This document shows, piece after piece, positions 1-7,997 of a stretch of DNA of 33,615 bases. The DNA is from Blastocatellia bacterium (GTDB lineage: Bacteria; Acidobacteriota; Blastocatellia; Chloracidobacteriales; Chloracidobacteriaceae), in assembly GCA_019695185.1 (NCBI GenBank), contig JAIBAN010000085.1, positions 1 through 33,615 of the forward strand. Direction: 5' to 3'. The first letter of the stretch is position 1, and each line of letters begins with the position of its first letter. A program made the translations under genes and the position numbers. A model generated the notes under the pieces. It saw only the letters and a list, made by a program, of their open reading frames with translations. It was not told where the DNA came from and ran no database searches.

Positions 1-31
1 CGGGTGACCGGGTGACCGGGTGACCGGGTGA
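1..31. repeat. Octamer tandem repeat CGGGTGAC
   Basis: Almost four perfect copies of the 8-base unit CGGGTGAC run from the left window edge, so the true array may be longer. A short AT-rich stretch (32-43) separates it from a second array with a different 9-base unit. No gene overlaps it. Confidence 0.9.
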
Positions 32-43
32 AATAAAATTCCT

Positions 44-151
44 GACTCCCAAGACTCCCAAGACTCCCAAGACTTCCAAGACTCTCAGGACTCCCAAGAC
101 TCCCAAGACTCCCAAGACTCCCAAGACTCCCAAAACCCCCAAGACTCTCAA
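44..151. repeat. Nonamer tandem repeat GACTCCCAA, about 12 copies
   Basis: Twelve consecutive 9-base units based on GACTCCCAA fill this stretch. Eight are perfect; the variants are GACTTCCAA, GACTCTCAG, AACCCCCAA and GACTCTCAA. The array stops 8 bases before the ATG of the glycosyltransferase at 160, so it occupies the place where a promoter and ribosome-binding site would normally lie. Copy-number change would move upstream signals relative to that start codon in steps of 9 bases. Confidence 0.92.
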
Positions 152-159
152 GACCGTTT

Positions 160-1374
160 ATGGATTTTTCCTGGATTGATTTGATTGCCCTGCCGGTGTT
201 GGGGCAGGGAATTCCTTCCTTGCGGGATGGTTTCAGTTACCTTGCTTTCTGCCGCCAAAGCCTTGCGACCTCCCGGCTGGAGCCGCATTTTCAACCCAAG
301 GCCGCCATTTTACTTCCCTGCAAAGGGCTTGAAGAGGGATTGGAGCGCAGTCTGGAGGTTTTACCAGCCCTTCAATATCCGGCCTATGAGCTAATTTTCA
401 TGGTTGAAAGTGAAACTGACGGCGCTTTCAGCCTCCTGACGGAATTTTGCCGCCAAAATCCCAAATTGGCCCGCCTGGTGGTGGCGGGAAAGGCACATTC
501 CTGCGGGCAGAAAGTTTACAACCTGCTGGCGGGGCTGGGTGTGGTTTCCGCCGAGGTCGAGGTCCTGGCCTTTCTTGATTCCGATGCTGTCATTGGGCCG
601 GCCTGGTTGCGGAATCTGGTGGCTCCGCTGGCTGATGCGAATGTCGGCGCGACGACCGGGTTCCGCTGGTATGTTCCGACGGGTGGTCTGGCTGGGATTT
701 TCCGCTCGGCCTGGAATGGTTCGATTGCAACGGCGTTGGGACCCAAGCCAAGCAGCTTTGCCTGGGGCGGCTCGATGGCAATCCGGCGGGACAACTTTGC
801 CCGGTTTCAAGTGGCTGACTTCTGGCAGGGGGCCGTCAGTGACGATTATGCCCTGAGCGCAGCCGTGAAGCAGGCAGGAGCCTCGATTATTTTCGTCCCT
901 GTCTGTCTGGTACCTGCGACCGGAAGCATCAGTTGGCGTGGTTTGTTTGAATTTACCAACCGGCAAATCATTATCACGAGGGTTTACAATCCGGGGATTT
1001 TCAGGGTGCTGCTGGTCTGGTACTGGTTCTACAGTCTGGTTTTTCTCTACTTGGGGAAACAGGCCATAAGTCACCTGCTGGAACAACGGATTTCCCTGGC
1101 CGGCTGTTTGTGGCTGGCCATCATCGGCCTCAGTTTCGGTAAAAGCCGGCTGGCTCTGCGGGCGATACAGACCGTTCTGGGGCAGGCAGCGGGTGGGAGC
1201 ACCATGGCCCGGTTTCTTTACTGTCTGATTGGTCCGTTGGTCGCCCTGCTCTATGCCATCAATGCACTGGTGGCAATCTGTACCCGGCGGATTGTCTGGC
1301 GGGGAATTGGCTACGAACTGCGTTCACCACGGGAAACCCTGATTTTCAGCCTGGAAGGGCAACCTGAGCGATGA
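160..1374 (+). CDS. Family 2/21 glycosyltransferase, ceramide-glucosyltransferase/HpnI-like, membrane bound
   Basis: A 404-residue inner-membrane glycosyltransferase that probably moves a sugar from a nucleotide donor to a lipid acceptor on the cytoplasmic face. The GT-A domain covers about residues 44-240: PCKG near 53-56, the metal-binding DSDA at 140-143, WGGSMAIRR at 202-210, the probable catalytic DDY at 228-230 and an NRQIIITR element at 267-274. The last corresponds in position to the (Q/R)xxRW motif of processive and ceramide glucosyltransferases but lacks the Trp. Three hydrophobic segments follow (about 282-300, 312-328 and 347-370). The order matches the GT21/HpnI group, which acts on ceramides or hopanoids; the actual acceptor cannot be told. 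No clear Shine-Dalgarno precedes the ATG because a nonamer repeat abuts it. The next gene starts 37 bases downstream, so the two are probably co-transcribed. Confidence 0.8.
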   Translation: MDFSWIDLIALPVLGQGIPSLRDGFSYLAFCRQSLATSRLEPHFQPKAAILLPCKGLEEGLERSLEVLPALQYPAYELIFMVESETDGAFSLLTEFCRQNPKLARLVVAGKAHSCGQKVYNLLAGLGVVSAEVEVLAFLDSDAVIGPAWLRNLVAPLADANVGATTGFRWYVPTGGLAGIFRSAWNGSIATALGPKPSSFAWGGSMAIRRDNFARFQVADFWQGAVSDDYALSAAVKQAGASIIFVPVCLVPATGSISWRGLFEFTNRQIIITRVYNPGIFRVLLVWYWFYSLVFLYLGKQAISHLLEQRISLAGCLWLAIIGLSFGKSRLALRAIQTVLGQAAGGSTMARFLYCLIGPLVALLYAINALVAICTRRIVWRGIGYELRSPRETLIFSLEGQPER

Positions 1375-1411
1375 ACTGAGGTTTTCCTGTTGCAAGCCAA
1401 AGGAATCATCC

Positions 1412-1810
1412 ATGAACTGGTACTTCATTGTGGCTGGCACCCTGACCATACTGGTTGGAGTCGTTCATTCCCTGCTGGGTGAACAATTGATTTTCCGGCG
1501 GATGCGCCAACGCGGTTTGATTCCCACGGCGGGCGGGCCAGTGCTGAAGGAACCCCACGTCCGCATTTTGTGGGCCACCTGGCATATTACCTCCGTGTTT
1601 GGCTGGGGGATGGCCGGCATGTTGTTCTGGCTGGCAACACATCCGGCCCAGCGTGCAGCCTTGACTTTTCTGGAACAGATGATTGCGGTTTCGATGGCCG
1701 GCGGCTCGGTTTTGGTTTTGGCTGGTACCAAAGGACGGCATCCCGGCTGGATTGGCTTGCTGGCGGTTGCGGTGCTGGTGTGGTTGGGCCAGGCCGGTTC
1801 GACAAAGTAA
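1412..1810 (+). CDS. Small four-helix membrane protein, function unknown
   Basis: A 132-residue hydrophobic protein. Predicted membrane segments lie near residues 4-22 (FIVAGTLTILVGVVHSLLG), 50-72, 85-103 and 112-126, leaving a short basic loop (RRMRQRG) after the first helix. I recognise no catalytic motif. The ATG has a good ribosome-binding site (AAAGGA, about 7 bases upstream). It sits between a membrane glycosyltransferase and a membrane phosphoesterase on the same strand with short gaps, so an envelope or lipid-related role is plausible but not shown. Confidence 0.75.
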   Translation: MNWYFIVAGTLTILVGVVHSLLGEQLIFRRMRQRGLIPTAGGPVLKEPHVRILWATWHITSVFGWGMAGMLFWLATHPAQRAALTFLEQMIAVSMAGGSVLVLAGTKGRHPGWIGLLAVAVLVWLGQAGSTK

Positions 1811-1882
1811 GCCAAAGAGGTTACCCTACTTCTGTTTTGTGGCTGTGAATGTACGATTTGATATGAAGGTTTTTCAGGTTGT

Positions 1883-3205
1883 ATGAACGTCGTTTTGTGG
1901 TTGTTGCCCGCCATTTCCTTTCCGGTGCTGGCCGGTTCGTTCCTCTTTTTTTCACTCCTCACACAATGGATTTTTCACCGTTGGCTGCAAAACCGGCTGA
2001 AGGACTGGGTGCGGGCGCAGGTCTGGCAGACTTGGCTTGGACGGGCCATCACGCTTTGGTTTGTCCTGCTCAATCTGCCCTGGCTGTGGATTTTGCGCTG
2101 GTGGTGGAAAGACGGGGTGCAGTATTCGTTTTTGGTGGGGCGGGCAATTGAATCCATGCCCGGCAAAATGGCATGGGCCTTTTCCATCTGGTTGTGGGGC
2201 TCGTGGGCGGTGGCTGGTGTGGTCTGTGGGTTGGCCCTGGCAGGGGCGCTGGGGCGCTGGGGAAAACGCCGGCTGCAGGCATTTCTGAAAAAAGGTGAAT
2301 CCCAACCACCTGCGGTTTCGCGGGAAACCCCGGAAACACTGGTTCCGGTGGTAAACCCAATCGGGCGACGTGAATTTTTGCAGGCTGCTTCCAGTACGTT
2401 AGTCTGTTCGCCGCTGGTGGTTTCGGCTTATGGAGCGTATGTGGCGCGGGAAAGCTACCGGTTGGAACGGGTCCGGTTGGCACTGCCCAATCTTCCGCCG
2501 GATATTCGGGGAACCCGCATCGTGCAATTGACGGATGTCCATGCCGGGGTCTTTATGGACTATGACCGGATGATGAAGTTCGTCAATGTGGCCAATGCCT
2601 TGGAACCCGACCTGCTGGTCCTGACCGGCGACTACATTCCCTATTCAAGCCGGTTCATTCCGTTGTTTTTCTCGGCTTTTCAGCACCTGCGGGCCAAACA
2701 TGGGGTTTTTGCCACGATTGGCAATCATGACCTGTTTACCGGAGCCGTTGAAATGCTCAATGAGGGTTTCCGCGCAAATGAAATGAAGCTGTTGGTCAAC
2801 GAACAGGCCACCGTACGGATTCGTGGCAGCAAACTCAACTTGATGGGGGTTACTTACATTCCGCAGTTTACCAGGGAAAACCTGCTCAATCTGACTCTGG
2901 ATGAAGCCATGAAAGGCATGGTCATCCGGGACGTTCCGATTTTGTTGTCACACCAGCCAAACGTGTTTCCGCAGGCTGCCGCCCGTCAGATTCCGCTGAC
3001 GCTGTCAGGGCACACCCACGGAGGGCAGGTCAAGTTTGAGTTTCTGGGTGAACATATTGCTCCCACCCGTTTAACAACGGATTATCCTTCGGGACTGTAT
3101 GAAATCGGAGCCGCGAAGCTCTATGTCAGTCGCGGCCTGGGCACCAGCGGGCCGCCGATGCGCATCGGAGCCTTGCCCGAAATCACGGAAATCACTTTGG
3201 TCTGA
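1883..3205 (+). CDS. Membrane-anchored calcineurin-like metallophosphoesterase (YkuE/YaeI type)
   Basis: A 440-residue protein in two parts. Residues 1-125 are polytopic, with hydrophobic segments near 5-28, 52-74 and 95-121. Residues 205-440 are a binuclear-metal phosphoesterase: LTDVHAG (D218, H220), TGD (G249-D250), GNHD (280-283), SHQP (H357) and SGHTHGG (H377, H379). All the usual metal ligands are present. Between the parts, GRREFLQAASS (161-171) and a hydrophobic stretch resemble a twin-arginine signal, which suggests the catalytic domain sits on the periplasmic side. The family includes lipid and sugar-nucleotide pyrophosphatases (LpxH-like enzymes are relatives), but the substrate here is unknown. 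A weak CAGG precedes the ATG. The stop codon lies in GGTCTGA, a near match to the heptamer repeat found downstream. Confidence 0.85.
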   Translation: MNVVLWLLPAISFPVLAGSFLFFSLLTQWIFHRWLQNRLKDWVRAQVWQTWLGRAITLWFVLLNLPWLWILRWWWKDGVQYSFLVGRAIESMPGKMAWAFSIWLWGSWAVAGVVCGLALAGALGRWGKRRLQAFLKKGESQPPAVSRETPETLVPVVNPIGRREFLQAASSTLVCSPLVVSAYGAYVARESYRLERVRLALPNLPPDIRGTRIVQLTDVHAGVFMDYDRMMKFVNVANALEPDLLVLTGDYIPYSSRFIPLFFSAFQHLRAKHGVFATIGNHDLFTGAVEMLNEGFRANEMKLLVNEQATVRIRGSKLNLMGVTYIPQFTRENLLNLTLDEAMKGMVIRDVPILLSHQPNVFPQAAARQIPLTLSGHTHGGQVKFEFLGEHIAPTRLTTDYPSGLYEIGAAKLYVSRGLGTSGPPMRIGALPEITEITLV

Positions 3206-3251
3206 GGCAGTTGCGGCAAACCCTGGTGAAAATAGAACTGAGGCGTAGCCA

Positions 3252-3272
3252 GGACTGAGGACTGAGGGCTGA
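3252..3272. repeat. Solitary GGACTGA heptamer array (3 units)
   Basis: Units GGACTGA, GGACTGA and GGGCTGA are in tandem between the phosphoesterase and the metalloprotease. Unlike the other arrays in the window, no inverted arm is visible on either side, so this may be a remnant or a founder. Confidence 0.85.
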
Positions 3273-3336
3273 GGCGATTTTCATCCCTGGTGGTGTGCCG
3301 TTCCAGGCACATAAAGACTGTGGTATGTTGGTTTTC

Positions 3337-3354
3337 TCTCTGTGATCACAGAGA
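3337..3354. promoter_or_regulatory. Perfect 18-base palindrome TCTCTGTGATCACAGAGA
   Basis: The 18 bases are a perfect palindrome with no spacer, 26 bases upstream of the metalloprotease GTG. The core TGTGA/TCACA has the half-site sequence of CRP-type sites but lacks the usual 6-base spacing. CTCTGTG is also similar to an interspersed repeat word (CTCTGCG at 20922-20958), so it may be repeat-derived and not an operator. Confidence 0.45.
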
Positions 3355-3379
3355 TTCATGGAAAACAAGAGGAACGTCT

Positions 3380-4735
3380 GTGAAACATTCACCGCTTTTT
3401 CGATTTTTTGCCCTGTTTGTGCTGTTTGTTTGGCTGGCCCCGGTTGCGGCTCAGGACGGTCAACCGCTCAAAACCCAAAATCCCCAATTGAAAGCTCCGG
3501 CGGTGGACCGGGCGGCGGTGCTGGCGGCCACTGAGGAAATCTTCAAGGATGTCAGCCAGATTCGGGAACTGGACATCAAACACAAGGTCAAATCCGGATT
3601 TCGCACCCGTGACGAACTTGAAAAAGATGTCATCAGCGACATGAACGAATCAACCACTCCGGAGGAATTTGCCGCCCAGACGAAACTGTTGGTCAAGCTG
3701 GGGCTGGTTCCGGCCCAATATGACCTGCGGACGGAAATGATTAAGATTCTGGGTGAGCAAATCGGCGGGTTTTACCGTCCGAAAACCGGTGAATTCTTTC
3801 TCACCGACCGAACCGACCTGGACGAGCAGAAAATCGTGATTGCGCATGAATTGACCCACGCGCTCCAGGACCAGCATTTCAATCTGCGTCGGTTTGAGAA
3901 ATTTCCCAAAGGGCAAAGCGACCATGAACTGGCCGTCCATGCACTGATTGAGGGCGATGCCACCGTGGTCATGTTTGACTACTTTTTCAAACCTGCCGGA
4001 CGCAGCATCACGCAACTGCCGGTTTCGCTGACTGATTTGCTGATGACTTCCAATCAGTTTGAAAATGTCAAAGCCGACACGCCAACCTTTAATGCCGCCC
4101 CGAAATGGATTAAGGAATCGCTGATGTTTCCGTATTTTGGCGGAGCCGGATTTGTTCAGAAGCTCGTGCAGAAGGGCGGTTGGGCCACGGTTTCCAAGGC
4201 ATATACAAAGCTGCCGGAAAGCTCGGAACAGATTCTCCATCCGGAAAAATACTTTGCCGACGAACACCCCACCGCCATTGTGCTGGCCCCCATTGAAAAA
4301 AATCTGGGCAAGGATTGGAAAATCGTCACCGGTGATGTGGATGGGGAATTCGGTCTGCGCCTGATTCTGGGCGAGTTCCTGGATAAAAACGACACGGAGC
4401 GGGGAGCCGAAGGCTGGAGCGGGGATTTTGCCCGGCTGTATGAAAACACTGCCACCAAAGAGTTATTGCTGGTTCATCACACTGCCTGGGACGAAGAAGT
4501 GGAGGCCCAGGAGTTTTTTGACCTCTATCGCAAGCGGACCGAAAAACGCTATCCCAATCTCAAACTGAGTGGAAATCAGCTTCGGGTGGAAGGAAAATCC
4601 GCTGAAGGCTGGGTGGCTCTGGAACGCAAGGGAAACGACGTGTTGATTATCGAAGGGGCTTCCGACCAGAAATCGCTGGTTTCCCTGGCGGCAACCTTGT
4701 GGAAGGATGACCGCAAAGAAGTGAAAAAGAACTGA
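3380..4735 (+). CDS. Secreted HExxH zinc metalloprotease, family not recognised
   Basis: The chosen start is the GTG at 3380, because AAGAGGA lies 6 bases upstream and the product then begins with a clean signal peptide (basic start, LFRFFALFVLFVWLAP, cleavage near VAAQ). The open frame extends 90 bases further upstream without signal-like sequence. The 451-residue product has HELTH at residues 156-160, with a likely third zinc ligand in LIEGDAT (E191), the gluzincin arrangement. Upstream GGFYRPKTGEFFL forms the edge strand expected before the active-site helix. Residues about 300-440 form a second domain with no recognised motif. It is probably periplasmic or outer-surface; the substrate is unknown. 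The stop lies in GAACTGA and a strong hairpin follows at 4746-4789. Confidence 0.75.
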   Translation: MKHSPLFRFFALFVLFVWLAPVAAQDGQPLKTQNPQLKAPAVDRAAVLAATEEIFKDVSQIRELDIKHKVKSGFRTRDELEKDVISDMNESTTPEEFAAQTKLLVKLGLVPAQYDLRTEMIKILGEQIGGFYRPKTGEFFLTDRTDLDEQKIVIAHELTHALQDQHFNLRRFEKFPKGQSDHELAVHALIEGDATVVMFDYFFKPAGRSITQLPVSLTDLLMTSNQFENVKADTPTFNAAPKWIKESLMFPYFGGAGFVQKLVQKGGWATVSKAYTKLPESSEQILHPEKYFADEHPTAIVLAPIEKNLGKDWKIVTGDVDGEFGLRLILGEFLDKNDTERGAEGWSGDFARLYENTATKELLLVHHTAWDEEVEAQEFFDLYRKRTEKRYPNLKLSGNQLRVEGKSAEGWVALERKGNDVLIIEGASDQKSLVSLAATLWKDDRKEVKKN

Positions 4736-4745
4736 CAGCAACCGA

Positions 4746-4789
4746 GGCTGAGGGCAGAATGGAAACCCATTCCATGGCTGTCCTCAGCC
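4746..4789 (+). terminator. Stem-loop after the metalloprotease gene
   Basis: Two nested perfect stems: GGCTGAGG (4746-4753) pairs with CCTCAGCC (4782-4789), and ATGGAA (4759-4764) pairs with TTCCAT (4770-4775) around ACCCA. It starts 10 bases after the stop. No T-run follows, so it is a transcript-end or stability hairpin more than a classical intrinsic terminator. Confidence 0.5.
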
Positions 4790-5093
4790 AGACAGCGTGG
4801 CCTATTTCCCACCCCTCCGTGAATGCCTCAGAAAGTCCGCGAAATAAAGCGCTGGTCACCTCCTGGAACCGGATACGAGAGGCCGGCGCTTATCCCGCCC
4901 TGCAAAACCGGAAAGAATAACCCGCCAGGGAAAACCGGCTTGACGCTGGCTGGAAATCAAAAGTAAGTTTTCACTCACTTACTTGCTTTTTCCGGAAAAC
5001 TTCCGACCATTGTGAAACCAATTGAGGTTTGGGGCCGTTTGGAAAGAAGTCAGTAAACACTCACTCAGTTCATCAACAGGAAATCAAAGAGCA
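4790..5093. other. Intergenic region before the tetR-like gene
   Basis: No convincing gene. It holds a possible -35 box TTGACG (4940-4945), the perfect inverted repeat at 4961-4984, and a related AGTAAACACTCACTCAGTT stretch at about 5051-5069 close to the start codon. The stretch 4790-4939 shows nothing I can name. An in-frame TTG at 5022 could extend the regulator, but the ATG at 5094 fits the family better. Confidence 0.6.
4961..4984. promoter_or_regulatory. Probable TetR operator: AAGTAAGT-N8-ACTTACTT
   Basis: A perfect inverted repeat with 8-base arms (4961-4968 and 4977-4984) and an 8-base spacer TTTCACTC. It lies about 110 bases upstream of the TetR-family gene that opens the efflux locus and overlaps the spacing expected for a -10 region after TTGACG at 4940. 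TetR regulators of RND pumps typically bind such dyads in their own promoter, so autorepression of the locus is the simplest reading. Confidence 0.55.
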
Positions 5094-5819
5094 ATGTCAA
5101 CGCTCACCAAGACAAACCGCCAGCAGTCGGAGGAGGTGCCGGTTGCTTCTAGTGGCTCCCGGCTTTCGGCTGAAGATCGCCGCCGCCAGATTGTCCGGGT
5201 GGCTATGAAGCTGTTCTCCAAAAAAGGTTTCGAAGGCACCACCACCAAGGAAATTGCCGCCGAGTGCCAGATCAGCGAAGCCATGATTTTTCGTCACTTT
5301 GCCACCAAACATGATTTGTATGCGGCAATTTTGGACGAGAAAACCCACGAAAAGGACGAAATCGCTTTTTGGGAGCATTTACAGGCTTGGGCAGCCGAAA
5401 AAAACGACCAGGCGATTTTTTACCATTTTGCCTTGCGGTCGCTCGAAAAACACCGGCAGGACAACAGCTTTATGCGGTTGATGTTTTTCAGCGCGCTGGA
5501 AGGCCACGAACTCTCGGAAATGTTCTATGAAACAAGGGTCCAGGATGTCTATCGCTTTCTGGGCGATTACATTACAGAGCGTCAAAAAGATGGACGGTTT
5601 CGCGCCATGGACCCGATGCTGGCAGCCCGGAGCTTTATTGGGATGGTGTTTTACCAGTCGCTGACGGAACAACTGTTTGAGAAACATCCGGCTTTGGTTG
5701 ATAAGAACGAATTGGCGGCCCAAATCACTGAACTTTATTTGAGTGGAATGACCATCGGCGAAACCGAACTGCAATTGGAAAAAAGCGGAAAGAGCAGGCG
5801 ACGCACCCCGTCGAAATAA
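5094..5819 (+). CDS. TetR/AcrR-family transcriptional repressor
   Basis: A 241-residue regulator. The N-terminal helix-turn-helix lies at about residues 25-70, with the typical order RRRQIVRVAMKLFSKKG, TTTKEIAAECQISEAMIFRHF and KHDLYAAIL. The C-terminal ligand-binding half is all-helical and unlike any ligand class I can name. The ATG at 5094 is preferred over an in-frame TTG at 5022 because the first 24 residues of the longer version look like non-coding DNA. It is the first gene of the efflux locus, with the adaptor gene beginning 42 bases downstream. In this family such a gene normally represses the pump and is released by a pump substrate. The inverted repeat at 4961-4984 is its likely operator. 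Confidence 0.9.
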   Translation: MSTLTKTNRQQSEEVPVASSGSRLSAEDRRRQIVRVAMKLFSKKGFEGTTTKEIAAECQISEAMIFRHFATKHDLYAAILDEKTHEKDEIAFWEHLQAWAAEKNDQAIFYHFALRSLEKHRQDNSFMRLMFFSALEGHELSEMFYETRVQDVYRFLGDYITERQKDGRFRAMDPMLAARSFIGMVFYQSLTEQLFEKHPALVDKNELAAQITELYLSGMTIGETELQLEKSGKSRRRTPSK

Positions 5820-5861
5820 CCTTTCCAAATAAAAAAAGACCAAAAAAGAGGTGGGTTTATC

Positions 5862-7091
5862 ATGCAACGATGTTCCAAATTGCTGGGCTTGGGCTTGAGT
5901 CTGGCACTGACGGCAACTTTGGCCTGCTCAAGCAAAAACGAGTCAACCGGAGATGTCGCCAAGGCTGACAATGCAGCCGGGGCCAAACCGGCAGCGGTTG
6001 ACATTGGCACCAGCACCGCCATTGAGCGATTGATTGAGCGTAACGTGGAAACCGTCGGTTCACTGATTGCAGACGAGCAGGTGACCGTCAGCAGTCAGGT
6101 CAAAGGGGTGGTGGCGGAAATCACAGTTGATTTGGGTTCACCCGTGACTGCCGGGCAGGTCATCGCCCGGATTTCCCCCCGTGAGTACGAACTCAAACTC
6201 CAGCAGGCGGAGGCGGCCTTGCAGCAGGCCCGCGCCCGCCTGGGGCTGCGCACGGGAACCGACAAACTGGACGTGGACCAGGCGACCGAAGTCAGGCAGG
6301 CCAAAGCCTCGCTGGATGATGCGAAGCTCAAAATGGACCGCACCCGCAAACTGCTGGAAACCGGCGACGTGCCGCAGGAAAGGCTGGATGCGGCTGAAAT
6401 CAGCTACCGGACCATGGAGGCCCGCTATCAGGCGGCGCGGGACAACACCATCAACCAGTGGGGGCTGATTGAACAACGGGAAGCCGAATTCCAGTTGGCC
6501 AAAAAGAATCTGGAAGATTCGACCATCAAGGCTCCGATTTCCGGCATTGTGAGTGCCAAACTGGTTTCGAGAGGTGAGTATATTGCCGATATGGGAGGCA
6601 AACGCGATTTGGTTACCATCGTCAAATCAAATCCGCTGCGGCTCCAGGCCAACGTTTCGGAAATCGGCATTTCGTTTGTCCAGAAAGGCGTGGGAGTTGA
6701 GTTTACCGTGGATGCCTATCCGGGCCGCACCTTTAAGGCCACCGTCAGCCGGGTCAGTCCGACCGTGAATGCCCAGTCGCGCCTGATGCTGGTCGAGGCC
6801 ACGGCTCCCAACGGTGAAGGACAGCTCAAACCGGGTATGTTTGCCAAAGTGTTTGTCAAAACTTCCAATAAAATTCCTGCCGTCCTGGTTCCCGGCACCG
6901 CCGTTTCCTCAATTGTCGGTATCAATAAAGTGTATGTGGTGAACCACAACACCGTGGAGGAACGACAGGTCAAGCTGGGCCTCAAGGACGGAGAAATGGT
7001 TGAAATCACCTCCGGCCTCAAAGTCGGCGAGACGGTGGCTATTTCAAATCTGGATAAACTTTCCAACGGAAAAACAGTGGTGACCAAATAG
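5862..7091 (+). CDS. RND efflux periplasmic adaptor (membrane fusion protein, AcrA/HlyD family)
   Basis: A 409-residue adaptor that links the inner-membrane RND pump to the outer-membrane channel. The N-terminus is hydrophobic and ends at Cys22 (TATLACSS), a lipobox-like site that is imperfect at positions -3 and -2. Next comes the first lipoyl half (VSSQVKGVVAEITVDLGSPV), a helical hairpin at about 105-195 rich in Ala, Gln and Arg, the second lipoyl half (STIKAPISGIVSAKLVSRG), the beta-barrel, and the conserved LKPGMFAKVFV. A membrane-proximal domain closes the chain. GAGGTG about 8 bases before the ATG is a good ribosome-binding site. The stop codon TAG shares its last base with the start of a GGACTGA array. 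Confidence 0.93.
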   Translation: MQRCSKLLGLGLSLALTATLACSSKNESTGDVAKADNAAGAKPAAVDIGTSTAIERLIERNVETVGSLIADEQVTVSSQVKGVVAEITVDLGSPVTAGQVIARISPREYELKLQQAEAALQQARARLGLRTGTDKLDVDQATEVRQAKASLDDAKLKMDRTRKLLETGDVPQERLDAAEISYRTMEARYQAARDNTINQWGLIEQREAEFQLAKKNLEDSTIKAPISGIVSAKLVSRGEYIADMGGKRDLVTIVKSNPLRLQANVSEIGISFVQKGVGVEFTVDAYPGRTFKATVSRVSPTVNAQSRLMLVEATAPNGEGQLKPGMFAKVFVKTSNKIPAVLVPGTAVSSIVGINKVYVVNHNTVEERQVKLGLKDGEMVEITSGLKVGETVAISNLDKLSNGKTVVTK

Positions 7092-7208
7092 GACTAAGGA
7101 CTGAGGACTGAGGACTGAGCAAACAAACCTTTGGGTTTTCGTGCCAAATCAAGATAAAAGCCTGAAAAATCTGTTTTTGCTCAGTCCTCAGTCCTCAGTC
7201 CTCAGTCC
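7091..7208. repeat. Mirrored GGACTGA heptamer array between adaptor and dehydrogenase genes
   Basis: The left arm (7091-7123) is four tandem GGACTGA-type units followed by GCAAA. The right arm (7176-7208) is its reverse complement, 33 bases with one mismatch (GGACTAA in the left arm). The spacer is 52 bases. As RNA this would be a hairpin of about 33 pairs lying between two genes of the efflux locus. The left arm touches the adaptor stop codon. The right arm is followed by TGGATG, as in the next array at 7991-8115. Confidence 0.93.
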
Positions 7209-7223
7209 TGGATGCTGAAGGTT

Positions 7224-7997
7224 ATGAACATCCAAGACAGCGTTATTCTCATTACAGGTGCCTCCAGCGGAATCGGGGCGGAAACCGCCAAAGAACTGGC
7301 TGCCCAAGGAGCCCGCGTGGTGCTGGCTGCGCGGCGGGAATCCGAACTGAACGCACTGGCACGGGAAATCGAACGCCAAGGTGGAAAAGCCTTGCCGATA
7401 CAGGTGGATGTCTCGCGGTATGACGACATTCAGCGCATGGTTGAAACGACCCTGACCAATTTTGGCCGGATTGACGTGCTCGTCAACAATGCCGGGATTG
7501 GAGGCGGAAAGTACCTTTCCGATGCAACCGATGATGAAATCGAACGGACCATCCAGGTCAATCTGGTCGGTCCGGCCCGCTGTGCGCGGGCGGTGATTCC
7601 CCAAATGAAACGGCAAAAGTCCGGGGTCATCGTCAATATTGGTTCGGTCGCCGGTGAAATTGCCGTCTCGCCGGTCTATTCCGCCACAAAATTTGGGTTG
7701 CGGGGTTTTACCGATGGCCTCCGACGGGAATTGCGCAGCGATGGTATTGATGTGGTTTTGATTGCTCCCGGTTTTATCAAAACTCCGATGACCGAAGGAT
7801 TGAAAGTCAACATGCCCGGACCGGAAGTGGTCGCCAGGGCAATTATCCGGGCCATTGAGCGGCCTTGCCGCAAAATCATCGTTCCGTGGTATTACGCCCC
7901 GCTGGCATGGCTCTCAAAACTCCTGCCCTGGGTGGCCGATATGATTCTGGGCAGTGCTTCTGCCAAACAACGATATTCAGATCGAAAAAAGGACTGA
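7224..7997 (+). CDS. Classical short-chain dehydrogenase/reductase (SDR)
   Basis: A 257-residue NAD(P)-dependent oxidoreductase. Residues 11-18 are TGASSGIG (cofactor loop), 88-91 NNAG, S141 in NIGSVAG and Y152-SAT-K156 the catalytic YxxxK. The arginines after the second strand (AARRESE) suggest NADP. The C-terminus has a hydrophobic stretch (YYAPLAWLSKLLPWVADMILG) that may touch the membrane. The start is taken at 7224, which gives the usual short SDR lead; an ATG at 7212 is in frame but touches the repeat. An SDR is not a normal part of an RND pump locus. It is bracketed by two heptamer arrays, and its stop codon is embedded in the first unit of the second array (AAG GAC TGA). The substrate is unknown. 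Confidence 0.9.
   Translation: MNIQDSVILITGASSGIGAETAKELAAQGARVVLAARRESELNALAREIERQGGKALPIQVDVSRYDDIQRMVETTLTNFGRIDVLVNNAGIGGGKYLSDATDDEIERTIQVNLVGPARCARAVIPQMKRQKSGVIVNIGSVAGEIAVSPVYSATKFGLRGFTDGLRRELRSDGIDVVLIAPGFIKTPMTEGLKVNMPGPEVVARAIIRAIERPCRKIIVPWYYAPLAWLSKLLPWVADMILGSASAKQRYSDRKKD

Noticed and set aside
5022..5093. TTG-started extension of the TetR-family protein
   Set aside because: The extra 24 residues show no regulator-like sequence and overlap possible operator DNA; the ATG at 5094 gives a normal family length.
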